This document shows positions 15,617 through 24,587 of a DNA stretch of 64,000 nt, in pieces. A program made the translations under genes and the position numbers. Location: the NCBI GenBank assembly GCA_964588695.1, contig CAZPQK010000002.1, positions 310,001 through 374,000 of the forward strand, read 5' to 3'. This stretch comes from CAZPQK01 sp964588695. Lineage in GTDB: Bacteria; Krumholzibacteriota; Krumholzibacteriia; WVZY01; JAKEHA01. The stretch's first letter is position 1. Every line of letters starts with the position of its first letter. The notes beneath the pieces were generated by a model. The model saw nothing but the letters and a program-made list of their open reading frames with translations. It made no database searches and was not told the DNA's origin.

Positions 15617-17980
15617 TTACAGAATTACCTCTCCAACTTTTCCACGATACGCCTGTCGCAACACGGTCAGCGGAATGGGTGCATCCGACCACGGAAACGC
15701 AAGGTGCTCCTGCGCGCTGGTTTGTCCAATTTCGTGCGCAGGAACATCGTGCTCTTTTATACATTTGCGAAAGTCGTCGGCGTGTTCCTTGTCGACTTCG
15801 ACGACGATGCCGCTCATCTCCGAAAAAAGCCAGGCGGCCGGATCACCTTCGTGTTCGACGCCCGGCGCCAGCGCGCGCAGGTCAAACGTCCCGCCAATGT
15901 TAAACGGCGAGTTGATTGCCATTTCGGCAATCGTTACCAAGACACCACCCAACGAAACGTCGTGCGCGGAAAGCACCCAGCGCTCGTCGATCCCGTGGAG
16001 GACCGCTTTTTGAATAGCGGTTTCGACGGCAAAGTCGCAGGTTGGAACGCGGTCGTGGCTGCTTCCGTAACGCTTGCCAAAGACGCGTTCGAATTCGCTG
16101 CCCGCCAGGTTGTCGTGCGGCGTCCCCAGAAAAAACACCGGGTTGCGGCGGGCGGTAAATCCAAAGCCGCGTGCCCGGGCGGCGTCTTCCAGTTTGCCGG
16201 CGCAGGACACGATGGGCGTCGGCGGAATAGCCGCGCCGGTTTCGCTTTGGTTGTACAGCGACACGTTTCCGGAAACGACGGGAATACCCTCTTTAATGTG
16301 TTGCAGGCCCAAACAGGCTTCGCCGATACCGCGACAGGCTTCGTCAAACTCGTGGAACACAGCCGGGTCTTCGGGGTCGCCAAAGTTAAGGCAATCGGTA
16401 ACGGCCAACGGTGTCGCCCCTACGCACACGACGTTACGCGCGGACTCAATCACCGACCACGCACCGCCCCAATACGGATCGGCCACGCCCAGACGCGAAT
16501 GACTTCCCAATCCAAGTGCAAGCCCCACGTTCGCGTTGGGCAAAAACATTTGCACGGCCGCATCGCCTTCTCCGGGACGCATGACCGCGCGCGCTTGCAC
16601 TTCCTGATCATAGTGACTGAACAGTTCGGACTTATCAGAGATGTTGATCGAGCCAAGGAGTTGTAACAACGCATCGGAAACGTTGGCGAAATCGTTGTCG
16701 AGCGTGGGTAGTTTGCGCGGTGTGTACTTAGCTTCGCGCGCGTACTTGATACCGGTGGTGATTGCCTGCACGTCGGCATCGCTAATAAAGCGGCCTTCGC
16801 ACTTGATGCCAAACCGTGGCTCCCTGGTGACGTCGCCAATCACGTAGGCGCCAGCACCGCGGTAGAGGTTGGGCATGTCGTAGTCTTTATTAAAAATGTC
16901 GCAGACTTCCTGCGCGCGATCTCGCGGAACAGCCAGAAGAAACCGCTCTTGGGTTTCCGAGCAAGAGATTACCTCGGGCAACAGGTCGTCGAACGCAACG
17001 TTCACCTTGTCCAGGTCAATGGTGACACCCATGCCTGCAGCTTCGGCCATTTCCGAAACCGCACAGCTGATCCCGCCCGCGCCGAGGTCCTTAAAGCCAA
17101 TCGGGACATTTTCGCGATCGGCCCAAGCCAGCATGGACTTGATACCTTCAGCCAGCACCCGCTTTAAGAACGGATCGGGTACTTGCACCGCGCCCTGGCG
17201 CTCGACGGCTTCTTCTTCGCTAAGTCGCTCGGACGCAAACGCAGCGCCGCCAAACCCCGACGCGTCGGTGGGTTTGCCGAACAGGATAACCACGTAGTCC
17301 GCTTCTTTGGCTTCGTCGGGGACGCGGCTGCGAACGAGTCCGTCTTCGCGGACGATGCCGTAGGCGACCACATTAACCAGGCAGTTGTCGTCGTAGGATG
17401 CGTCAAAGTAGGTTTCTCCACCCAGGTTGGGAACGCCGAGGGCGTTGCCGTACTGCGCGATGCCTTCGACGACTCCGCAGGCGATGTCGCGACTGCGCGC
17501 GGCGTTGGGTCCGTCGGGGTCGCCAAAGCGCAGCGGGTCCATCACACCAATGACGTCGGCACCCATACAATAAACATCGCGCACGATGCCGCCGATACCG
17601 GTGGCCGCGCCTTCGACGGGCAGCACTTGCGACGGATGGTTGTGGCTTTCGTGAGCCATGACCAGACACCAAGACACGCCGTCTTGTTCGTGAAACCGAA
17701 TGACACCGGCGTCTTCGCCAGGGCCCAGGACAACGTTGGGACCGGTAACCGGCAGGCGGTTTTTGAGTACGTCGCGCGAACTCTTGTACGAGCAGTGCTC
17801 GCTCCACATCGTGTTGAAGATGTGAAGTTCAACCATCGACGGCTGGCGGCCAAGCAAGTCGCAGACGCGCGCGTACTCGCCGACAGTCAGGCTAACGCCG
17901 TTGGCTTTTAGGAAATCTTTGACGGCGGTCTCGTCACTGGGATCGAGGCCGATCAGGTCATTCTGTTGGATGCGATCCAT
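15617..17980 (-). CDS. purL: Phosphoribosylformylglycinamidine synthase PurL (small type)
   Basis: The synthetase subunit of FGAM synthase; 787 residues from ATG 17980, the size of the small PurL that needs separate PurQ and PurS. Motifs include MWSEHCSYKSS, HESHNHPSQ, and the ATP-grasp-like AIR-synthase repeats (DVSLGG near the C-terminus). An upstream in-frame start would add 32 hydrophobic residues overlapping the promoter, so it is not used. First gene of the purL-purQ-purS-purF-DUF2344-rng block. Confidence 0.97.
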   Translation of the reverse strand: MDRIQQNDLIGLDPSDETAVKDFLKANGVSLTVGEYARVCDLLGRQPSMVELHIFNTMWSEHCSYKSSRDVLKNRLPVTGPNVVLGPGEDAGVIRFHEQDGVSWCLVMAHESHNHPSQVLPVEGAATGIGGIVRDVYCMGADVIGVMDPLRFGDPDGPNAARSRDIACGVVEGIAQYGNALGVPNLGGETYFDASYDDNCLVNVVAYGIVREDGLVRSRVPDEAKEADYVVILFGKPTDASGFGGAAFASERLSEEEAVERQGAVQVPDPFLKRVLAEGIKSMLAWADRENVPIGFKDLGAGGISCAVSEMAEAAGMGVTIDLDKVNVAFDDLLPEVISCSETQERFLLAVPRDRAQEVCDIFNKDYDMPNLYRGAGAYVIGDVTREPRFGIKCEGRFISDADVQAITTGIKYAREAKYTPRKLPTLDNDFANVSDALLQLLGSINISDKSELFSHYDQEVQARAVMRPGEGDAAVQMFLPNANVGLALGLGSHSRLGVADPYWGGAWSVIESARNVVCVGATPLAVTDCLNFGDPEDPAVFHEFDEACRGIGEACLGLQHIKEGIPVVSGNVSLYNQSETGAAIPPTPIVSCAGKLEDAARARGFGFTARRNPVFFLGTPHDNLAGSEFERVFGKRYGSSHDRVPTCDFAVETAIQKAVLHGIDERWVLSAHDVSLGGVLVTIAEMAINSPFNIGGTFDLRALAPGVEHEGDPAAWLFSEMSGIVVEVDKEHADDFRKCIKEHDVPAHEIGQTSAQEHLAFPWSDAPIPLTVLRQAYRGKVGEVIL

Positions 17981-18025
17981 GGCGGTAACCAGGGATAGAG
18001 TTAGGGGTCGGACCGGGAAAAGCGG

Positions 18026-18054
18026 AATATACGGAAAAACGCAGGCGGCGTAAA
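18026..18054 (-). promoter_or_regulatory. Sigma-70-type promoter for the purL operon
   Basis: On the minus strand TTTACG (18049-18054), a 17-base spacer and TATATT (18026-18031) make a good -35/-10 pair, with a ~40-nt leader to the purL ATG. Confidence 0.55.
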
Positions 18055-18080
18055 GGGGGGATAACGCCGACACCAAAGGT

Positions 18081-18918
18081 TTATGGCGTATGAAACAGGC
18101 TCTTCACTTTGCCCCACGACGACTCAAGCACCGGGGTCGACTTGACCGCCTTGACGGTAAAAGCGAAACCAGACGAACTAATCGTGTTCTTGGTCCCCAC
18201 TGCGGTTTCTGCCGGTACTTGCACATCTACCCAGGAGACCCAGTACGATCTTGATCGTTTACTACATTGAGTACATTCCAAGTAAGTGTGATCGGCGACA
18301 AGCCACCCGAGATCGTCGGTCACATCCATGTTCCAGAAACAAACCTGCTCGCACCAGTCGAAATAGTAGTCAAAGTAAACGCGAGTGGTCTGACCAATGA
18401 TCACGTCTTGGTCGCTGACAATAAACCCGGTCAACGCTGGGTTATAGTGGAGATAGGGCACGATGGTCGACTCGTCTTGGATCGGGATTGCAACACTCCC
18501 GGGTTCGAATACGGCATCGCGCACCCACACGTACTCCGTTCCTGAGAACGCGAACCATCCACCAAACTCAAGGCTTAGAATTGGCGAATGGTCGCCGTTA
18601 ACACCGGACACATCGAGAACCAATACCGAGTCAACCGACCCAAGCAATATAGTGACGCCGTCGAGGGCTGTTGCGCTATAGTATCGAACCGTGCGGGGAA
18701 TCTACTTCAAGTCGAAATGAGACCAGATTAGGAGAATACTCCTGAGCGTTGAGGAACACTCGTGGCGTGCTGTAGTAGTCTCCCGGCCATACCGTTGGAC
18801 CGCATCGGGACTCGGCGACGTAAATCGCGTCGGGGTCGACCGTATATGAGTGCGCGCTTCGACTCCAACATGCCGCGATCAATAGCGCGCAAAGGCACGA
18901 GGCAGCTAGAGCTTTCAT
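18081..18918 (-). pseudogene. Secreted beta-rich protein gene interrupted by a +1 frameshift
   Basis: Two minus-strand segments read as one protein broken at a CCCC run near 18705. The first (18918 to 18676) encodes a signal peptide with a possible lipobox (LLIAAC) and a beta-rich start ending LVSFRLEVDSP before a stop. The second frame resumes with RTVRYYSATALDG and continues to 18081. Removing one C of the CCCC run would give a continuous ~278-residue protein with four Cys in a C-x3-C and C-x2-C arrangement. No family was recognised. It may be a true pseudogene, a phase-variable gene or an assembly error. A 19-bp palindrome lies just upstream. Confidence 0.7.
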
Positions 18919-18949
18919 AATGGATAATTGTAACACAGGCCAACCGTCC

Positions 18950-18968
18950 CACTTTCGATTCGAAAGTG
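18950..18968. promoter_or_regulatory. 19-bp perfect palindrome, candidate operator
   Basis: CACTTTCGA-T-TCGAAAGTG has perfect 9-bp arms about one centre base. On the minus strand it overlaps the expected -35 region of a TACAAT -10 box lying ~17 bases further on, upstream of the frameshifted secreted-protein gene. The phrase TTGTAACAC flanks it on both sides (near 18928 and 18974). Confidence 0.55.
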
Positions 18969-19045
18969 AAACGTTGTAACACCTTATTACCGTGTGGCTT
19001 ACAAAATTTACCCATCGGCAGACCCGGGACCGCGGAGCACCTGGC

Positions 19046-19204
19046 TTACTCCGCCTTGCCCCCTTTCTTGCGCTCCTGTACCGCGCGCCGAAGAATAAAC
19101 TCGACCTGCGCATTTACGCTGCGCAAATCCGCGGATGCCCAGCGTTTGATTTCGTTGAACAGCTTCGGATCTAACCGAAGCAGAAATGATTTCTTATCAG
19201 CCAT
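19046..19204 (-). CDS. Small ribbon-helix-helix (Arc/MetJ-type) DNA-binding protein
   Basis: A 52-residue protein that begins MADKKSFLLRLDPKLFNEIK and continues WASADLRSVNAQVEFILRRAV, the classic beta-strand/helix/helix pattern of Arc-family repressors, with a Lys/Arg-rich tail. It binds DNA as a dimer if typical. It follows the SPFH gene on the same strand (89-base gap containing a 6-bp GC stem at 19240-19257), so the two are probably co-transcribed. It could act on the palindrome at 18950 or on its own promoter; neither is shown. No toxin gene is next to it. Confidence 0.82.
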   Translation of the reverse strand: MADKKSFLLRLDPKLFNEIKRWASADLRSVNAQVEFILRRAVQERKKGGKAE

Positions 19205-19293
19205 GATGTTCCTCGAGCCGGCATGCCCTGTGGATACGGCCGGGCACTAGCGCCCGGCCCTTCGGGCCCGTTTGGGGCCTTTCGTTTTCCAGG

Positions 19294-20169
19294 CTACTGA
19301 TACAACGTGCCCGTGTTGACAACCGGAGTTGCAGCGTTCTCGCTACACAGCACCACCAGTAGATTGCTCACCATGGTTGCTTTCTGTTCGGCGTCGAGCT
19401 CAATGATCGACTTCTTAGCCAGTTCTTCCAGCGCATGCTCGACCATGCCCACCGCCCCATCTACGATCGTGCTGCGGGCCGCAACCACCGCGGTGGCCTG
19501 TTGGCGACGCAACATCTCGCCTGCGATTTCCGGGGCGTACGCCAGGTGCGACAAACGCGCTTCGATCACCCGAACGCCCGCGCGCTTCAAACGCTCCTGC
19601 AGTTCCTCTTGCAGCTTGTCGTTAACTTCGTCCTGCGAACCGCGCAGCGTGATATCCGCGTCTTCACCGTCGTAGTTGTAATGATTAGCCAGGTTGCGAA
19701 GCGCCGACTCACTTTGGATAGACACGTACTGTTCGTAGTCGTCGACATCGAAGCTGGATTCGTACGGATCGTTAACTTCCCAAACGACAACTGCAGCAAT
19801 CTCGATCGGGTTTCCGCTTTTTTCGTTCACCTTCAGTCGCGACGTTTCCTGGTTGCGAGCCCGTAGCGAAATTTTCTGTTTCTTCATGAACGGGTTCGCC
19901 CAGTGGAAGCCGTTTTTTGATACCGTACCGCTGTACTTACCAAACAAAACCAGAACGGCCGCGTAGTTGGGATTGACGATAAAGAGCCCGCTAAGCGTAA
20001 TGATTCCGACGAACATGATTCCCAGAGCGCCAAAAATAAAGCCGGGCTCATCTTGCTGGGCCGCCTGTATAAACACGTACAGGGCCATGCCGATTAGCCC
20101 GAGGCCGATGACCAACATCAACCACCCCGAGACCGTGCCGACTTCCTTGTTTCGATTCAAAACTGACAT
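19294..20169 (-). CDS. SPFH/band-7 (stomatin-like) membrane protein
   Basis: A 291-residue protein with two closely spaced N-terminal hydrophobic segments (about residues 14-35 and 40-63) followed by an SPFH domain that starts VNPNYAAVLVLFGKYSGTV. The later block VRVIEARLSHLAYAPEIAGEML is typical of bacterial SPFH proteins that organise membrane microdomains or cap quality-control proteases. The C-terminal region is helical. No NfeD-type partner is adjacent; instead a small ribbon-helix-helix gene follows. Precise role unknown. Confidence 0.88.
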   Translation of the reverse strand: MSVLNRNKEVGTVSGWLMLVIGLGLIGMALYVFIQAAQQDEPGFIFGALGIMFVGIITLSGLFIVNPNYAAVLVLFGKYSGTVSKNGFHWANPFMKKQKISLRARNQETSRLKVNEKSGNPIEIAAVVVWEVNDPYESSFDVDDYEQYVSIQSESALRNLANHYNYDGEDADITLRGSQDEVNDKLQEELQERLKRAGVRVIEARLSHLAYAPEIAGEMLRRQQATAVVAARSTIVDGAVGMVEHALEELAKKSIIELDAEQKATMVSNLLVVLCSENAATPVVNTGTLYQ

Positions 20170-20299
20170 GGTTGAAACCTCCGCATCAGGTGGACTAGCA
20201 TCACAATATACTTATGATATCACTTTGCTACCGTTCTATTCGAACAAATCTTGTGCTATTTTTCGGGTAGAACCTTAGTCAGGGATCGGAGACCGTCTA

Positions 20300-20917
20300 A
20301 TGTATTCAAATCTAAAGAGTTATATCGAAAGCCGCATCGCCGAGTTCGACCAGATTCCGGACCACCGCAAAGCCGATCTCGGTCAGATTTCGGAGTATGT
20401 CAGCCGGGAGATAGCCGCCGACCGGCAGCCGTCAGTGACGTTCATCTGCACCCACAACTCGCGTCGCAGTCACATGGCGCAGATCTGGGCGCAGACCGCC
20501 GCCGCGTGGTTTGACGTTCCCAACGTGGCGACTTTCTCTGGTGGTACCGAAGCGACGGCGTTTAACTACCGCGCGGTCGACGCGTTCAAGCGCACCGGAA
20601 TGTGGGTGGATGCCGAAACCATGGTCGACAACACGGTGTATTCGGTTAGTTTTGGCCCGGAAACACCACCGATGCAGTGCTTTTCCAAAGTGTATACCGA
20701 CGAGGTTAATCCGCAGAAAGATTACGCCGCAGTGATGACGTGTTCGGCTGCCGACCAAGCCTGTCCTGTGGTTGCGGGTTCCGCGCGACGAATTGCTATT
20801 ACCTACGAAGATCCCAAAGACGCCGACGACACCCCAGAAGAAGAGGCACGCTACGACGAACGTTGCGCCCAGATTGCGCGAGAGATGTTGTATGCGATGT
20901 CGCTAGTAAGCCGGTAG
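20300..20917 (+). CDS. Low-molecular-weight phosphatase/arsenate reductase-like protein
   Basis: A 205-residue member of the LMW protein tyrosine phosphatase/thiol arsenate reductase superfamily. The P-loop is CTHNSRRS (C50-X5-R56-S). A second thiol motif, MTCSAADQACP (Cys148 and Cys155), corresponds to the resolving cysteines of thioredoxin-coupled ArsC, so redox chemistry rather than plain phosphatase activity is likely. An N-terminal ~40-residue helical extension distinguishes it from short ArsC. It is transcribed divergently from the SPFH gene, and no arsR or arsenite pump is next to it, so an arsenic role is not established. Confidence 0.82.
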   Translation: MYSNLKSYIESRIAEFDQIPDHRKADLGQISEYVSREIAADRQPSVTFICTHNSRRSHMAQIWAQTAAAWFDVPNVATFSGGTEATAFNYRAVDAFKRTGMWVDAETMVDNTVYSVSFGPETPPMQCFSKVYTDEVNPQKDYAAVMTCSAADQACPVVAGSARRIAITYEDPKDADDTPEEEARYDERCAQIAREMLYAMSLVSR

Positions 20918-20973
20918 GGCGGCGCGCCGATCAACAACCCAACGTAGCTCCGCCAGGACGCTGAACTGGGATG

Positions 20974-21252
20974 CTAGCGGATAAGCGATACCTTACGGGT
21001 TGCAACTCGGTTCTTGCTGATTAGCTTAACAAAGTAAACGCCAGAGGAGACGCGTTGGCCGTTGTCGTTAACGCCGTGCCACGTTATCTCCCGCGCCCCC
21101 CAACTATCCTCGTCAAACAGTGTGGCCACCCTGCGGCCTTTGGCGTCGAAGACGTGGACTTCGGTGCGAGCCGGTTCGGGCGTCGAGAATGAAACCCTGG
21201 CGGCTTTGAGCGGCGGCGGCGGCCGATCCAGAGGTGTATCTCCGTAACACAT
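20974..21252 (-). pseudogene. Orphan FlgD-Ig / T9SS-type-A-like C-terminal domain
   Basis: The encoded 92 residues are almost entirely a C-terminal sorting-type domain: EVHVFDAKGRRVATLF, then ITWHGVNDNGQRVSSGVYFVKL and a basic terminal strand. Such domains normally end much larger secreted proteins; another copy ends the large protein at 61303. No signal peptide or enzymatic body lies in frame upstream, where the sequence looks noncoding, and the divergent DoxX-MauG gene begins at 21445. It is best read as a remnant of a deleted secreted-protein gene. A short expressed protein starting at ATG 21252 cannot be excluded. Confidence 0.6.
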
Positions 21253-21444
21253 TGTTCCCGTATAACTTAACAATGCACGGCTGTGATTCGCGGCGCCGCG
21301 GAAACATCTGCAGCCTAGCCCCCTATTTGTGATCATCTTTGTCCCACCCGGTTCATAGTTCGCGAATCCCCTAAAGCCAATGGCCCGAAGGCCGATTCCA
21401 TGGTAGCGGCGCGAGAATGTTCTGCCGCGTAGGGGGATTCGTCC

Positions 21445-22830
21445 ATGTCGGACAAAAACAAACATGCTTTTGCCGCGCTTGCGCTGCGCATCGGCCTTAG
21501 CCTGGTGCTGATCGAATTCGGAGCGGGCAAGGTGCGCGCGCCAGAGGCCTGGCTCTTGTTTGTACCGCAATGGGCATCCACCGGCCTGCCCGAAAGCACG
21601 AACCTGCTGCGCCTGCTACAAACCCATGGGTTTGTAGAAATCATCATCGGTATACATTTAATCTTCGGATTCCTGACCCGCTGGGCTGCCGCCGCTGCGG
21701 CAGCTATGTTGGCGGTTATTACGCTGATCCTTGGGTGGACACCGCTAGGCGTCCGTGACATGGGTCTCACTGCGGGTTTTGTAGCGCTGACCTTTACGGG
21801 TGGACAGGCATGGGCGATTGATGCTTTGCGAACCCGCCCTTTGGTTCGAAGGCTAGCGCGGCCAGTTTGGGGTGCCTCGATGGCTTACTTCGTTATGGCG
21901 TTCTACCTGCGTCCCGAAGCGCCGCCTTCAGCACTTTCAATGGCCATGGTGCCAACGTCGGACGGCCCCTTTCAAGCAATACCCGCAGTTGTCGAGGTGA
22001 ACGAGAACAAGGTCGAGCTAGGCCGAATCCTCTTTCATGATGTGCGTCTTTCCGGACCGCAAACCATATCGTGTGCAAGTTGCCACTCGGCCGACAATTT
22101 TGGAGCCGACGGGCGCGCACGTTCCTTAGGGGTTAATGGTGCACTCGGTACTCGTAACTCGCCGACCGTGTTCAATGCGGGATTCAACTTCACCCAGTTT
22201 TGGGACGGCAGGGTGCGAACCCTCGAAGAACAGATTAACGAACCAATCGACAACGAATTCGAAATGGACAGCGCGTGGGAGATCATTGTTCCGCGACTGG
22301 AAGCCGACGACGACTACGTTCACTCATTTGGCAGAATCTACCCCGATGGCATCACTCCGCAAAACATTCGTGACGCGATCGCCGAGTTTGAACGCGCGCT
22401 TATTACGCCCGACGCTCCCTTTGATCGTTACCTACGCGGTGACGGCAAAGCGATTTCGGAAGGCGCTAAGCGAGGCAAAGCCGCGTTCGTCAAACTGGGT
22501 TGCGTCACCTGCCACAACGGCGTCAATCTGGGCGGGAACAGCTTCCAAACGGTGGGCAAGATGGCGAGCTTTTTCGAAGGTACCGACGAAACCGATCTGG
22601 GTCGCTTTCTGTTGACCGGAGACGAAAACGACCGCCACGTGTTTCGCGTCCCTCCGTTACGCAACGTCGCCGAAACCGCGCCCTACTTTCACGACGGATC
22701 GGTTGCCACGCTTCCCGATGCGGTTCGCATTATGGCGCGATACCAGCTCGGTTACGAAATTGACGAGCGAGTCTCCACCGACATCGTTCTGTTTCTCAAC
22801 TCTCTGACGGGCGCCCCGCCGAGGATGTAG
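21445..22830 (+). CDS. DoxX-like membrane domain fused to di-haem cytochrome c peroxidase (MauG/CcpA family)
   Basis: A 461-residue fusion. Residues ~8-155 form a DoxX/DoxD-like four-helix membrane domain (LRIGLSLVLIEFGAGKV opening; helices near 10-28, 62-98, 108-120, 142-157). Residues ~170-460 form a periplasmic di-haem peroxidase with two CXXCH sites: CASCH (C210-H214) and CVTCH (C353-H357), plus the LGRILFHDVRLSG start and VPPLRNVAETAPYFHDGS typical of the family. The enzyme would reduce peroxide or modify a substrate using electrons from a quinol or cytochrome. The start is supported by AGGGGGA seven bases upstream. Stop and next gene start are two bases apart, so it is co-transcribed with the histidine kinase. 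Confidence 0.9.
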   Translation: MSDKNKHAFAALALRIGLSLVLIEFGAGKVRAPEAWLLFVPQWASTGLPESTNLLRLLQTHGFVEIIIGIHLIFGFLTRWAAAAAAAMLAVITLILGWTPLGVRDMGLTAGFVALTFTGGQAWAIDALRTRPLVRRLARPVWGASMAYFVMAFYLRPEAPPSALSMAMVPTSDGPFQAIPAVVEVNENKVELGRILFHDVRLSGPQTISCASCHSADNFGADGRARSLGVNGALGTRNSPTVFNAGFNFTQFWDGRVRTLEEQINEPIDNEFEMDSAWEIIVPRLEADDDYVHSFGRIYPDGITPQNIRDAIAEFERALITPDAPFDRYLRGDGKAISEGAKRGKAAFVKLGCVTCHNGVNLGGNSFQTVGKMASFFEGTDETDLGRFLLTGDENDRHVFRVPPLRNVAETAPYFHDGSVATLPDAVRIMARYQLGYEIDERVSTDIVLFLNSLTGAPPRM

Positions 22831-22832
22831 CA

Positions 22833-24584
22833 ATGCGCGGACGAATCATAACGGCGCTCCTCGTCGTCGCTCTCGGCGCCGGCATGTTCGCGACCGCCTT
22901 TCACGGAGGTGAAAAGCCCGCCATCGCCACACTCGACGCGTTGGACGCATTCGCCGAGGCCAACAGTCGCCTGGATCGTTCGGCCATGATGGTTTATGCC
23001 AGCGTCGCTCAAAGCTACCAGCCCGCACAGGTTGCTATCAGCGACATGCACAACGCACTCGGGAAGATCGAAGCGACACTTGCGCCCGGCGAAAGTATTG
23101 ACGCACTGCGCAAAATTGTGGAAACCAAGAGCGCAAGGCTGAACATCCTGCTTGGTTTTGCAGCCAACGCGCGAACTGCGCGGATAGCGGCGGCGCAGTT
23201 GTTTGAACAAAACTCGGCGCCGAAAGAAGAACGAGAACCGTGGATGCAGGCATGGCGACTGTACTCTCTGGTTCCATCGGAAGAAAATGTCGAACGTTTC
23301 CACGAGTCCCTAAGGCAACGGCACACAAGTACCGAGCAGTCGACTGGGATGCTTCGGTTTGCTTTGTTAGTGGCGCAGAATGAACGGGCCGCGAAGCGCT
23401 CTATTGACGTGTTCTTTGCAGTTCCCGTCAGTAAGACCGTGCACGAAATGCGGGCGACCGCGCAACGACGCGCTCACGTCGAGAGCATCAAACGTCGTTG
23501 GATAACTATATGCGTGATACTCTTCGTCGGCGCTCTGTCGTATTCCGTGTGGCGGCTGGTCGCACGATTGGAAATGAGTCACCAATCGATCCGCAAATTA
23601 AACGACTCGCTCGAGTCGCAGGTTGCGGCGCGCACAGCCGAACTCGTGGACGCCAACCAGCAGTTGGCCGAAGACATTGCCCGGCGCGAGGCTGTCGAGC
23701 GCGACCGTGACGCGATGGAAGTCGAGCTACGTCACGCGCAAAAGCTCGAAGCGGTGGGACGACTGGCCGCAGGGATTGCCCACGAAATCAACACGCCGAC
23801 GCAGTACGTTAGCGACAACGTTCGTTTTCTAAGTGATACGTTTGACGAGTTGATATCCGGCCTCCATGACATAGATTCCGGACTCAACGCCGCTGAGGTT
23901 AGGATCGAAACGTTACGCGAAACCATAACCCAGATGGACCTGGACTACCTTGAGAAAGAAACTCCGCTTGCGATTAAGCAAAGCATCGACGGTCTGCAGC
24001 GCATTGCGACCATCGTAAGTGCGATGAAACAATTTTCGCACCCAAGTACCGAAAAGACCCTCAACGATCTAAACGGAGCGATTACAAGTACCGTATCGGT
24101 GGCCCGCAACGAATGGAAGTACGTCGCCGAACTGACGACCGACCTGGATCCCGAGTTGCCCGCCGTCTCCTGCGTTCTCGGCGAACTGAACCAGGTATTC
24201 CTGAATATGATTGTGAATTCGTCGCATGCCATCGCCGACGTAATTGACGAAGCCAGCGGCGAGAAAGGCACTATCCATATTGCCACGCGCGCGGAAGATG
24301 ACCACGTCATTATCACGGTCAGCGATACCGGGGGCGGAATACCCGATGACATTCAGAGCCAGGTTTTCGACCCGTTCTTTACCACCAAAGAAGTCGGCAA
24401 GGGGACAGGACAGGGTTTGTCGATCGCGCGGTCGGTTATCGTCGACAAACATGGCGGGCTTATCGACCTGGACAGCGAGCCGGGCAAAGGAACGACATTT
24501 ATCATCCGCCTTCCACTCACTAGTCCGTCGGATGACACAGCGAACGAAGCATCGGCCGACCCATTGGAGCTTAGCCCCGCTTAG
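22833..24584 (+). CDS. Membrane sensor histidine kinase with helical periplasmic domain
   Basis: A 583-residue kinase. TM1 (5-22) and TM2 (223-242) flank a ~200-residue all-helical periplasmic domain resembling DAHL-type sensors (LDALDAFAEANSRLDRS..., KSARLNILLGFAANART). A coiled coil (~250-305) leads to the phosphoacceptor segment GRLAAGIAHEINTP with His317, then a HATPase domain with N box (FLNMIVNSSHAI), DTGGGIP and GTGQGLSIA. There is no fused receiver, and no response regulator is adjacent. Coupling to the DoxX-peroxidase gene suggests it senses an oxidant or the state of that enzyme; this is inference. Confidence 0.9.
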   Translation: MRGRIITALLVVALGAGMFATAFHGGEKPAIATLDALDAFAEANSRLDRSAMMVYASVAQSYQPAQVAISDMHNALGKIEATLAPGESIDALRKIVETKSARLNILLGFAANARTARIAAAQLFEQNSAPKEEREPWMQAWRLYSLVPSEENVERFHESLRQRHTSTEQSTGMLRFALLVAQNERAAKRSIDVFFAVPVSKTVHEMRATAQRRAHVESIKRRWITICVILFVGALSYSVWRLVARLEMSHQSIRKLNDSLESQVAARTAELVDANQQLAEDIARREAVERDRDAMEVELRHAQKLEAVGRLAAGIAHEINTPTQYVSDNVRFLSDTFDELISGLHDIDSGLNAAEVRIETLRETITQMDLDYLEKETPLAIKQSIDGLQRIATIVSAMKQFSHPSTEKTLNDLNGAITSTVSVARNEWKYVAELTTDLDPELPAVSCVLGELNQVFLNMIVNSSHAIADVIDEASGEKGTIHIATRAEDDHVIITVSDTGGGIPDDIQSQVFDPFFTTKEVGKGTGQGLSIARSVIVDKHGGLIDLDSEPGKGTTFIIRLPLTSPSDDTANEASADPLELSPA

Positions 24585-24587
24585 CCG

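Noticed and set aside
18490..18505. GGTTCGAAT resembling a tRNA T-loop
   Set aside because: It lies within a protein-coding frame and no acceptor or anticodon stem can be drawn; the same holds for a GGTTCGAT near 28025 inside truA.
19240..19257. GC stem between the SPFH and ribbon-helix-helix genes as an intrinsic terminator
   Set aside because: CCGGGC/GCCCGG is short and lacks a U-run on the minus strand; it may reduce read-through but does not support separate transcripts.
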